Positions 16,707-24,374 of a stretch of DNA of 64,000 nt are shown in pieces. Both the position numbers and the translations under genes were made by a program. Position 1 is the stretch's first letter. Every line of letters starts with the position of its first letter. The stretch is taken from NCBI GenBank assembly GCA_964598765.1, contig CAZRCZ010000010.1:1-64000 (forward strand). The letters are read 5' to 3'. The notes under the pieces are model-generated. The model did not search any database and was not told the DNA's origin. It saw nothing but the letters and a program-made list of their open reading frames with translations. The stretch comes from CAZRCZ01 sp964598765. GTDB lineage: Bacteria; Sumerlaeota; Sumerlaeia; MVZB01; JAJFLK01.

Positions 16707-17845
16707 CGGCCCTTCGCCACGCATCGAAAACGAATTCCAACCGAGCCGCGACCGTGAGGGAGCGACCGATTACAAACATGCCGCGAAGGGAGCGCTCCCT
16801 GACGGTCGAGGCTCGGTTGGATCGAGTGGCAGATGATATTGCCATCGCCTTTGCGCGCGCCTGCGAGGCGCTGGAACCCTTGCGCTCCGACTCAAAATTG
16901 TTGCTCGGCTGTTCGGCGGGTGGCGACTCGATGGCGCTATTGCAATTGATGGCGGGAGAATCCCAACGACGCGGCTGGACGCTCGCCGTCGCGCATCTGG
17001 ATCACGCGCAACGCCCCGAAGGCAAAGCGGAAGCGAAGTTCGTCGCCTTGCAATGCAAAAAACTCGGTGTTCGTTTCATTTCCAAACGGCTTCGCGTGTC
17101 CCGATCCTCGAAGGGAACAATGTCCGAGGAGGCTTTGCGCAACGCCCGACACGATTTTTTTCGCGGAGCCATGAAAAGGTGCGGCGCGTCCGCGTTGATT
17201 TTGGCTCACCAAGCCGACGACCGCGCCGAAACTTTTTTCATCCGCCTTCTGGCCGGAAGCGGGCCGACCGGGTTGTCCTCCATCCGCGCCGTTGAGAAGA
17301 TCGAGGGAATGGCGGTCGTTCGACCGTTGCTCTCGATTCGGCGCGAAGCGTTGCGCAATTATTTGAGGGATCGAAAAATCCCATGGCGCGACGATCCGAC
17401 CAACGATGATTTGCAAAAAAAGCGCGCTTGGGTTCGCCACAAACTTTTGCCGCTTCTCAACAGGCGAATCGAAACCGACGTGGTCCCGCGAATCACCCGC
17501 GCCGCCGACTTGATCGAGGAGGAATCCTCGGCGCTGGATCAAGCTTGCGCGGTTTTTCTGGAGCAGATCGTCGGCTCCACGTCCTTCCCCTCGCTCGGCC
17601 GGTTTTCATTGCGTGATCCAATCTGGCGTCGCGCCGGCAAACCTCTGCGTCGCCGTCTTTTGCGCCAATGGCTCTGGAATTTGCGCGAAGCGCCCCATCC
17701 TCCGGGATTTCAAGCGGTGGAGGAGGCATTGAAATTCGCCGAACGCGGCAAAGAAGGAACCGCGCTCCGAACCATTGAGCGGATTCATCTTCTTAAGCGC
17801 AAAGGCTCGTTAGTTGCCTACCCGAATGAAATCATGAAGCGTTAG
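16703..17845 (+). CDS. tilS: tRNA(Ile)-lysidine synthetase
   Basis: 380 residues if started at ATG 16703, coupled to PAP2. The ATP-binding PP-loop is LLLGCSAGGDSMALL at about residues 66-80; the usual SGGxDS reads SAGGDS. LDHAQRPEGKAEAKFVALQC, the HQADDRAETFFIRLLAGSG block and the C-terminal PPGF/EEAL region support TilS, which makes lysidine on the AUA-reading tRNA. Residues about 12-40 are encoded by a 28-bp inverted repeat (16737-16820), giving an odd Arg-rich extension. The true start may therefore be a later GTG near 16827. Confidence 0.88.
   Translation: MTALRHASKTNSNRAATVRERPITNMPRRERSLTVEARLDRVADDIAIAFARACEALEPLRSDSKLLLGCSAGGDSMALLQLMAGESQRRGWTLAVAHLDHAQRPEGKAEAKFVALQCKKLGVRFISKRLRVSRSSKGTMSEEALRNARHDFFRGAMKRCGASALILAHQADDRAETFFIRLLAGSGPTGLSSIRAVEKIEGMAVVRPLLSIRREALRNYLRDRKIPWRDDPTNDDLQKKRAWVRHKLLPLLNRRIETDVVPRITRAADLIEEESSALDQACAVFLEQIVGSTSFPSLGRFSLRDPIWRRAGKPLRRRLLRQWLWNLREAPHPPGFQAVEEALKFAERGKEGTALRTIERIHLLKRKGSLVAYPNEIMKR
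16737..16820. repeat. REP-like inverted repeat inside the tilS 5' end
   Basis: Arm 16737-16764 pairs with the reverse complement of 16793-16820 over 28 bp with two mismatches. Each arm contains CGACCGT followed by AGGGAGCG. Elements of this kind (GAGCC, CGACCGT, AGGGAGCG words) are recalled as abundant REP-like hairpins in PVC genomes. Here it sits between the PAP2 stop and the conserved part of TilS. Confidence 0.65.
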
Positions 17846-17851
17846 AATTCA

Positions 17852-17918
17852 CCACAGAGGTACAGAGAGGTTGGAGAAATGCTATTCGCGTTTCTCCAAC
17901 CTCTCTGTACCTCTGTGG
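17852..17918. terminator. Perfect 28-bp stem-loop between convergent genes
   Basis: 17852-17879 is the exact reverse complement of 17891-17918, with an 11-base loop. It lies 7 bp after the tilS stop and 8 bp before the stop of the convergent luciferase-like gene. It could end transcription from both sides, although there is no T-run. The arms consist of ACAGAGG/GGTACAGAG words that resemble a dispersed repeat. Confidence 0.55.
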
Positions 17919-17925
17919 CGAATCT

Positions 17926-19119
17926 TCATTTCTCCGCCGCCGCCGCCGCTTGTTTCTTCCGCTCCGCCACTTCCGCCATGTGTTTGACGTTTTCGTTCTT
18001 GAGCGCCTGCGTCAGCGCCCCCATGAATTCCGGACGGTTCTTCATCGCCCAATCCATGCTCGCCCGACGCCCCGCGTTGAGATTCTGAAACTGCGGCATG
18101 ACGTAGCGCGCGATCAATTCGTAGCTCCGCTTCGTTTCGGTCCAATCGGCCCAGTTGTTTGCCATGAACAGAAAACAGCCGTAGCCGCCGGATTGCTCCT
18201 CGATCCGCCGGAGTTGCGCGACGGCGTCGTCCGGATCGCCGATCACCGCGAAGCCGGATTGCGTGATCGCCTCAATCGCGTTTTCAAGCGACACCCCTTG
18301 CGGCGCGAGCGGAAGCGCGCCGACCTCGCGGAAATAAAAGAGCCATTTTTCCAATCCGAATTTGACGTTTTGCCGCGCCTTCTCTTTCGTTTCCGCGATG
18401 TGCATCGGCCCGACGAGCCGCCACCGCGCGCGATCCGGCGTCTGGCCGAACTCCTTGGCTCGGTGTTCGCAGATTTTCCAATTCGCCGCCAGCGCGTTGA
18501 ACCCTCCTTTGGTCGTCGCGCCGACCGAAAGCAATCCCAAGCCGTGTTTCCCCGCCGCGCGCGCCCCCGCAGGAGAAATCGTCGAGGCGACGCAAATCTC
18601 GACGCGCGGCTCGGCGTAGGGAGCCAACTGGAGCCGCGCCTCGCGCAATTCAAACCAATCGGCCTTGTGCGTGACGACTTTCCCCTCCAACAACGGAACC
18701 AACACGCCGATCGCCTCGTCCATCATGTCCCGTTGCTTGAGCGGATCAATCCCCATCATGAAGGCGTCGGAGGGAAGCGAACCGGGGCCGACGCCGAGCA
18801 TCACGCGCCCGCGCGTCTGGTGGTCCAGTTGCATGATCCGGTCGGCCAGCATGAGCGGATGATGATAGGGAAGCGAGGAGACGCCGGTCCCGAATCGGAT
18901 GTGGCGGGTCCGCTCGGCGGCTCCGGCGATGAAAATTTCCGGCGAGGCGATGATTTCATATCCGGCGGAATGATGCTCGCCGATCCACGCCTCGTCGTAG
19001 CCGAGTTCATCGAGGACCTCGATCAACTCAAAATCGCGCCGCAAGGCGAGCGACGGGTTTTCCTCGACGGGATGAAACGGGGCCAGAAAAATTCCGAATT
19101 TGAGACGGGAGGCGGACAT
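17926..19119 (-). CDS. LLM-class flavin-dependent oxidoreductase (bacterial luciferase-like)
   Basis: 397 residues from ATG 19119, with GGAG about 8 bp upstream. It starts SRLKFGIFLAPFHPVEENPS and contains EAWIGEHHSAGYEIIASPEI, TGVSSLPYHHPLMLADRI and GRVMLGVGPGSLPSD, the TIM-barrel blocks of FMNH2-dependent monooxygenases. IGDPDDAVAQLRRI is the usual late block. The C-terminus is Ala/Lys-rich. Substrate unknown; limonene- and alkanal-type monooxygenases share this layout. It is a single gene, convergent with tilS. Confidence 0.85.
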   Translation of the reverse strand: MSASRLKFGIFLAPFHPVEENPSLALRRDFELIEVLDELGYDEAWIGEHHSAGYEIIASPEIFIAGAAERTRHIRFGTGVSSLPYHHPLMLADRIMQLDHQTRGRVMLGVGPGSLPSDAFMMGIDPLKQRDMMDEAIGVLVPLLEGKVVTHKADWFELREARLQLAPYAEPRVEICVASTISPAGARAAGKHGLGLLSVGATTKGGFNALAANWKICEHRAKEFGQTPDRARWRLVGPMHIAETKEKARQNVKFGLEKWLFYFREVGALPLAPQGVSLENAIEAITQSGFAVIGDPDDAVAQLRRIEEQSGGYGCFLFMANNWADWTETKRSYELIARYVMPQFQNLNAGRRASMDWAMKNRPEFMGALTQALKNENVKHMAEVAERKKQAAAAAEK

Positions 19120-19323
19120 ACGGTTGCTCCTCAAATGCAATGAAATTCGAATCTAGCCGAGCCGATTCAAAAATGGTAGGGCGAATATCGCGGATCGAAT
19201 CCTTGACGGGAGGCGACCAACAGGGTGAAAATTTAATTGCGCCGTTGAATCCGCGCAAACGGGCCGCGCAAGCGGTCCGGGCAAGCGGCGGCGCCAATTT
19301 CATCCAAATGGAGGATCACGAAA

Positions 19324-19884
19324 ATGAACAAGACAACATCGTTGCCCCTCATGACGCGGCTTCGCAACCGAAGCCGAACCGTCGGGTTCGCGCTCTTGCT
19401 CGCGCTCGTCCCCGTGGCCGGAGGATGCTACGGCCGGTTCCCGCTGACGAAGGCCGTTTACAAATTCAACGGCGACGTCGAGAATCCGATCATCCGAAAC
19501 GTCGTCTTTTGGTTGTTCGCGTGGTTTCCCGTTTACGGTTTTGCGGCGCTTATTGACGCCATCGTCTTCAACCTGATTGATTTTTGGTCGGGCAGATCGA
19601 TCGAGATCAACATGACGACTCAAGATGGAAAGACGACCATGCTGGTTCCTTCCGCCGACGGCAAGGAAGCCGTGCTGACCGTATCCAAGGACGGCAAGGT
19701 TCTGGCCGAACAGCGCTTCATCCGAATGGCGAACGGAGACATCGAAGTTCGCTCGGCGGACGGCAAGTTGAACGGAATGGTCCTCAAAACCAAGAAGGGC
19801 GATCTGAATTTGACCGACGCCCAAGGCAGAACGATGGGGACGATTCCCGCCTCAGCGTTGTCCCCAAGGGGAGCGACCCTTTGA
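19324..19884 (+). CDS. DUF3332-type lipoprotein
   Basis: 186 residues from ATG 19324, with GGAGG about 10 bp upstream. A basic N-terminus and a hydrophobic segment end in a lipobox, VAGGC, with Cys at about residue 35. Then come YGRFPLTKAVYKFNGDVENP, a membrane-like FWLFAWFPVYGFAALIDAIV and NLIDFWSGRS, the features of DUF3332. The second half is rich in DGK turns and probably forms beta strands. It is attached to a membrane as a lipoprotein. No known activity; the gene stands alone. Confidence 0.75.
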   Translation: MNKTTSLPLMTRLRNRSRTVGFALLLALVPVAGGCYGRFPLTKAVYKFNGDVENPIIRNVVFWLFAWFPVYGFAALIDAIVFNLIDFWSGRSIEINMTTQDGKTTMLVPSADGKEAVLTVSKDGKVLAEQRFIRMANGDIEVRSADGKLNGMVLKTKKGDLNLTDAQGRTMGTIPASALSPRGATL

Positions 19885-19964
19885 CGCGAAGGAAATTCGG
19901 GGACCGGCTCGCGGGGTTTGTCCGCGCGCCTGTCCCGCGAATTTCCATCCGCTTTGAATCCTTC

Positions 19965-20050
19965 TCATTTTCCTGCTCCTTCTCGTTCTCCGAATTCGTT
20001 TCGGAAAGGAGGTTGGAGATGGAGAATGAGAAAGAGAAGGAGAACGAGTA
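19965..20050. repeat. Purine/pyrimidine-rich inverted repeat
   Basis: A pyrimidine-rich stretch (CTCATTTTCCTGCTCCTTCT and onward) is followed about 40 bp later by a purine-rich stretch (GAGAATGAGAAAGAGAAGG and onward) that is nearly its reverse complement. It sits just before the nrnA start. It is one of several such elements; compare 29234-29333, 29966-30070 and 48911-48935. Confidence 0.5.
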
Positions 20051-20060
20051 AGATTAAACG

Positions 20061-21086
20061 ATGAGCGATCCCGTCCAGCCCCTTTTCAAACTCACGACCG
20101 AAACAAAATCGTTGCTGGACGGGATCATGACGCGAATTCGCGCCGCGCGCCGCGTTCAGGTCATCGGCCACATTCGTCCCGACGGCGATTGCATCGGATC
20201 GCTGTTGGGATTCCACCATGTCCTCGAACATTGCGGCGTGCCTCACGCGCTTGCCGCCGAGGAATTGATGTATCCCGGCTACGTCATCATGCCGGGCTAT
20301 TCTCTGATCGAAGCCTCGCCGCGTTCGGGATTCGACGCCGACACGACTGTCTTTCTCGATTGCGGCGACCGAAAACGCGCTTTCCCCGATTGGAAGGCGT
20401 CGGGCTGGGTCATCAACATTGACCACCACGCGAGCAACACGCGGTTCGGCGACCTGAATTGGGTGGACCCGAAATGCGCGGCGGCGTGCGAAATGCTTTT
20501 TCATCTCGCCGCCCACGCAAGAATCCCGCTCAATCCCGAATTCGCCGACGCGCTTTTGCTCGGCATCCTGACCGACACCGGCTCGCTTCGTTATTCCAAT
20601 GTTCGTCCGGATCACTATGAGATGTGCGGTCAATTGCTCCGCGCCGGAGCCGATGTCACGCTCATTGCCAAAGCCGCCTACGAAAGCCGCTCGCCGGAAT
20701 CGGTCCGGCTCGGCGCGGGAATCATGGCGTCGCTGAATTATCTCTGCGGCGGACGCCTCGTTTGGGGCGAAGCGCGCAAGACGTTGCTCGACGGCGCGGG
20801 GGGAACGAAGAATATGCCCGAAAATCTGGTCGGCGAGATGCGCGGAATCGAGGGGGTGCGCGTCTCCCTCTTGTTTATTGAAACTCCCAAGGAAGGATTG
20901 CGAGTCAGTTTGCGCGGCGATGGATTGGTCAATCTAAGTCTGCTCGCGCAGGAGTTCGGCGGCGGCGGACATCCGAACGCCTCCGGCGCGACGGTGGAAA
21001 AAGGGAATTACGAATCCTTGCGGGATCAAATTATCAATCGTGTGGGAGCGGCGGTGACCGAAAAACAAACTACTAATCCACACTAA
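20061..21086 (+). CDS. nrnA: DHH/DHHA1 phosphoesterase, NrnA-like oligoribonuclease/pAp phosphatase
   Basis: 341 residues from ATG 20061. Motifs are VIGHIRPDGDCIGSLLG (metal-binding His37, Asp41, Asp43), TVFLDCGD, NIDHHASNTRFGD (DHH at 121-123), GILTDTGSLRYSN, and the C-terminal DHHA1 GGGGHPNASGA. NrnA degrades nano-RNAs of 2-5 nucleotides and dephosphorylates 3'-phosphoadenosine-5'-phosphate, the by-product of sulfotransferases. That is relevant to the sulfotransferase in this window. Length matches the family. Confidence 0.9.
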   Translation: MSDPVQPLFKLTTETKSLLDGIMTRIRAARRVQVIGHIRPDGDCIGSLLGFHHVLEHCGVPHALAAEELMYPGYVIMPGYSLIEASPRSGFDADTTVFLDCGDRKRAFPDWKASGWVINIDHHASNTRFGDLNWVDPKCAAACEMLFHLAAHARIPLNPEFADALLLGILTDTGSLRYSNVRPDHYEMCGQLLRAGADVTLIAKAAYESRSPESVRLGAGIMASLNYLCGGRLVWGEARKTLLDGAGGTKNMPENLVGEMRGIEGVRVSLLFIETPKEGLRVSLRGDGLVNLSLLAQEFGGGGHPNASGATVEKGNYESLRDQIINRVGAAVTEKQTTNPH

Positions 21087-21142
21087 TCTTCACTAATTTT
21101 TATTTCTTCAATTAGTGTGAAATAGTGAAAATTAGTGATTCT
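21074..21142. repeat. Inverted repeat with CACTAAT words
   Basis: CACTAATCTTCACTAATTTTT is followed by AATTAGTGTGAAATAGTG and AAAATTAGTG, which fold back imperfectly on the first arm. It lies between nrnA and the ABC exporter and could act as a weak terminator or be another dispersed spacer repeat. Confidence 0.4.
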
Positions 21143-21150
21143 CGATCTCC

Positions 21151-22974
21151 ATGAACTCAACCAAACCCCAACGCCAATCCTACGCATGGTCCGAAGCGCG
21201 ACGCTTGATCTGGGCGCGACGTCATCGTCTCGCGCTCGGTCTGGTTTTGCTTCTGCTGAACCGCCTAACTGGCATGGTTCTGCCCGCCTCGACGAAGTTC
21301 CTCATTGATGAAGTAATACTTAAGCAACGCAAGGAACTCTTGGTCTGGATCGCCGTCGGAGCCGCCACGGCGACGATCATGCAGGCGATTACCTCCTTTA
21401 CTCTATCGCAAATGCTTGGCGTCGCCGCGCAACGCTCGATCAACGAACTGCGGATGAGGATTCAGCGCCACGTCGCGCGTTTGCCTGTCCGCTACTTCGA
21501 CGCGAACAAAAGCGGCGTCCTGATTTCCCGCGTCATGAACGACGCCGAGGGCATCCGCAATCTGGTCGGGACCGGCTTGGTGCAGATGATCGGCGGACTC
21601 GTCACCGCCCTTCTCGCACTGGGGGTTTTGTTTTTTCTCAACTGGCGGCTCACCTCCATCACTCTTGCCGTCTTGTCGGTCTTCGGCGCGCTGATGTTTG
21701 TCGGATTCTCCAAATTGCGCCCGATTTTCCGGCAGAGAAGCAAAATCACCGCCGACGTCACCGGACGCCTCGCGGAATTTCTGAGCGGCATCCGCGTCGT
21801 CAAGGCTTACACCGCCGAGCGACGGGAGGAAATGGTTTTCGCCAAGGGGGCGCATAAACTCTTCCGCAACGTCGCCGCCTCGATGACCGGCGTATCCGCC
21901 GTCACTGCCTCCTCGACGCTTCTCTTCGGCGGCGTTGCCGTGATGATGATGCTGATCGGCGGGCGCGAGGTTCTCGCCGGACGGATGAGCGTCGGCGATA
22001 TTTTCATGTTCACTTTTTTCACCGGCCTCGTCATCGCGCCGCTCATCCAAATCAGCGCCATCGGGACGCAAATCACCGAGGCGTTTGCCGGTCTTGACCG
22101 CATTCACGGCATCATGAGCGAACCGACCGAGGACAAGGACGACGACTGTCTCCAGCCGCTTGGCGAGATTCGCGGCGAGGTTGCGTTTCAGAGCGTCAGT
22201 TTCGAATACAATCCCGGTGTTCCCGTCTTGAAGGGCGTCTCGTTCGCCGCGCGCGCCGGAACGACGACCGCGCTGGTCGGCTCCAGCGGCTCCGGCAAAA
22301 GCACGCTCATCAGTTTGGTCATGGCATTCAATCGCCCGACGGCGGGACACATTCTCGTGGATGGACGCGATCTGGGGACGATCAAACTCCGCGATTACCG
22401 CTCCCGCCTCGGCGTCGTGTTTCAGGATAATTTTCTATTCGACGGGACCATCGCCGAGAACATCGCCTACAGCCGTCCCCGCGCCGGGCGGGATGAAATT
22501 CTGCGCGTCAGCCAAATCGCCCACTGCGATGAGTTCGTCGGCGAGTTCAAGGAACAATACGACACCATCGTCGGCGAGCGAGGGGTCAAGCTTTCCGGCG
22601 GGCAGAGGCAGAGAATCGCCATCGCCCGCGCGATCATCGCCGATCCCCGCATCCTCATTCTCGATGAGGCGACTTCCAGTTTGGACAGCGAAAGCGAGGC
22701 GATGATTCAGGACGGACTTCGCGCCCTGCGCCGGGGACGCACCACCTTCGTCATCGCGCACCGTCTCTCCACGATCCGCAACGCGGATCAGATATTGGTC
22801 TTGGAGCAGGGGGAAATCGTCGAGCGGGGAACGCACGCCGAATTGCTCGCCGCCGGGGGACGCTACAAAACCCTCTACGACAAACAACACGCTTTGGAGG
22901 AAGATCGTTTCATCAATCCCGGTGAGGATTTCACTCCCGAACCGTCGCCGGTGGAATCCATCGCCGTCAAATAG
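21151..22974 (+). CDS. ABC exporter, MsbA-like (fused TMD-NBD)
   Basis: 607 residues from ATG 21151. The N-terminal half holds six membrane helices with the exporter coupling segments (PVRYFDANKSGVLISRVMND). The C-terminal NBD has Walker A GSSGSGKST at about 377-385, a Q-loop in VVFQDNFLF, the signature VKLSGGQRQRIAIARA, Walker B ILILDEATSSLD and the switch VIAHRLSTI. It works as a homodimer in the inner membrane. MsbA-type members flip lipid A or other lipids, but the cargo cannot be told. Its 3' end overlaps pgpA by 8 bp, convergently. Confidence 0.9.
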   Translation: MNSTKPQRQSYAWSEARRLIWARRHRLALGLVLLLLNRLTGMVLPASTKFLIDEVILKQRKELLVWIAVGAATATIMQAITSFTLSQMLGVAAQRSINELRMRIQRHVARLPVRYFDANKSGVLISRVMNDAEGIRNLVGTGLVQMIGGLVTALLALGVLFFLNWRLTSITLAVLSVFGALMFVGFSKLRPIFRQRSKITADVTGRLAEFLSGIRVVKAYTAERREEMVFAKGAHKLFRNVAASMTGVSAVTASSTLLFGGVAVMMMLIGGREVLAGRMSVGDIFMFTFFTGLVIAPLIQISAIGTQITEAFAGLDRIHGIMSEPTEDKDDDCLQPLGEIRGEVAFQSVSFEYNPGVPVLKGVSFAARAGTTTALVGSSGSGKSTLISLVMAFNRPTAGHILVDGRDLGTIKLRDYRSRLGVVFQDNFLFDGTIAENIAYSRPRAGRDEILRVSQIAHCDEFVGEFKEQYDTIVGERGVKLSGGQRQRIAIARAIIADPRILILDEATSSLDSESEAMIQDGLRALRRGRTTFVIAHRLSTIRNADQILVLEQGEIVERGTHAELLAAGGRYKTLYDKQHALEEDRFINPGEDFTPEPSPVESIAVK

Positions 22975-23455
22975 CCGGACCGCCGGGAACCCAAATCTTG
23001 GCGACGTGAAGCACGACGCAGGTGTAAACGCCCGCCAAGAGATCGTCAATCATGATCCCGACGCCCCCCGGAAGTTGTTGCAACTGACGAATCGGATATG
23101 GTTTCCACACGTCAAACAAACGGAAAACAAAAAACGCGGCCACGAGCCAACCCCAGTGAAACGGAAGCAGGGTCATGGAAACAAAATATCCCGCGATTTC
23201 GTCAATGACAACGCGGTGTGGGTCTTTTTCCTGATAAAGTTTTTCCGCGTAATCGGCCGCCCAAGTTCCCAACGCGGAGACCGCCGCGATGATTCCCCCG
23301 TAAATCCATAGATTTCCGCCTTGACTCGGCAAGCGGTTCCATCCGGCCATCGGCCAATAAAAAAGAATGGCCAGCGCGGTCGCCCAAGTTCCGGACGCGA
23401 AGGGAATGTAACCCGTTCCCAAACCGGAGGAAATAAGGAGCGTCAAACGCCGCAT
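22967..23455 (-). CDS. pgpA: Phosphatidylglycerophosphatase A
   Basis: 162 residues from ATG 23455, 13 bp downstream of the DnaJ-TPR gene on the same strand. It contains the opening SGLGTGYIPFASGTWAT, the metal-site HRVVIDEIAGYFVSM, FFVFRLFDVWKPYPIRQL and PGGVGIMIDDLLAGVYT, the conserved blocks of PgpA. The enzyme dephosphorylates phosphatidylglycerophosphate to phosphatidylglycerol in the inner membrane. It has about four hydrophobic segments and is of normal length. Confidence 0.92.
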   Translation of the reverse strand: MRRLTLLISSGLGTGYIPFASGTWATALAILFYWPMAGWNRLPSQGGNLWIYGGIIAAVSALGTWAADYAEKLYQEKDPHRVVIDEIAGYFVSMTLLPFHWGWLVAAFFVFRLFDVWKPYPIRQLQQLPGGVGIMIDDLLAGVYTCVVLHVAKIWVPGGPAI

Positions 23456-23468
23456 CGGATCGCGAATC

Positions 23469-24281
23469 TCAGGAGGGTTTTTTCTTGAAGAGCGAGCCGA
23501 GGAACCCGCCGGACTCGCCGAGTTTCCCCATCAGCCCCCCCTTTTTGGTCATTTCCCGGAGCATTTGATTGGCGACGGGATTGTCCTTGTCCCATCTCAA
23601 AATTTCCTCGTAGATTCTGACGGCGTTGCTTTTGCTTCCGATCGCCCCGTAAATTTGGGCCAGCGTGAACTTGTAATCCAAATTGTAGCGGTCCAACTCA
23701 ATTGCCTTTTGCGCGGCCTCGATGGCGCGGGTCGCCGATTTCTTGGCCTCGATCAACGCCATCGCGAGCTTGGCGTGATAGTTGGCCTCCGTTCCGCAGT
23801 TGCCGATCGCCGCCTCGAAAAATTCCGCCGCCTTCGCATATTCCTTTTCTTTCATCAATTGAAGCCCCTTCACGTAGGCCTTCTGCGCGATGGCCACCCG
23901 TTTGGCTTCCATGTCCGCCATGGACAAGGCGGGCGAGGAGGTTAAAGAAGGAGACGAAGCCGAGGGGGATTGGGAAACGGTCGGTCGCGGCGGGTTGATG
24001 ACCGAAGCGGTCGGAGTCGTCGGACTCGTCGGACCTGCCGAAGGGGCCGGAGCCTGCGCGCCGAAGGTTCGTCGGTCGTATTCGCGTCGTTGATCGGGGT
24101 CCTTGAGAAGATTGTAAGCCGTTGACACGAGCGCAAATTTTTGTTCCGACTCGCGCGCTTTTTCCGGCGTCTCGGCCTTGTCGGGGTGCAACTCGCGGGC
24201 GAGCCGGTGATAAGCCCTCTTGATTTCCCGCTCGTCGGCGTCGCGCGGAATGCCCAAAACTTGATAATGGTTGTCGCTCAT
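23469..24281 (-). CDS. DnaJ-domain protein with TPR repeats
   Basis: 270 residues from ATG 24281. The N-terminal J domain (about 1-70) has YHRLARELHPDKAE with the HPD that stimulates Hsp70 ATPase. A low-complexity Pro/Ser/Thr linker (about 75-120) follows. TPR-like helices (about 128-240) include KEYAKAAEFFEAAI and AQIYGAIGSKSNAVRIYEEI. The tail is Gly/Lys-rich. It lacks the zinc fingers and C-terminal domains of true DnaJ, so it is a specialised co-chaperone. It probably shares a transcript with pgpA. Confidence 0.82.
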   Translation of the reverse strand: MSDNHYQVLGIPRDADEREIKRAYHRLARELHPDKAETPEKARESEQKFALVSTAYNLLKDPDQRREYDRRTFGAQAPAPSAGPTSPTTPTASVINPPRPTVSQSPSASSPSLTSSPALSMADMEAKRVAIAQKAYVKGLQLMKEKEYAKAAEFFEAAIGNCGTEANYHAKLAMALIEAKKSATRAIEAAQKAIELDRYNLDYKFTLAQIYGAIGSKSNAVRIYEEILRWDKDNPVANQMLREMTKKGGLMGKLGESGGFLGSLFKKKPS

Positions 24282-24374
24282 CCGAAAATCAAACGCCTCA
24301 AATCCCCGGGGGCCTCTCGTAAAAAATCTGGCCGGACAAGATCATACATCCTTTTTTGAATTTCCTCCACAAAA

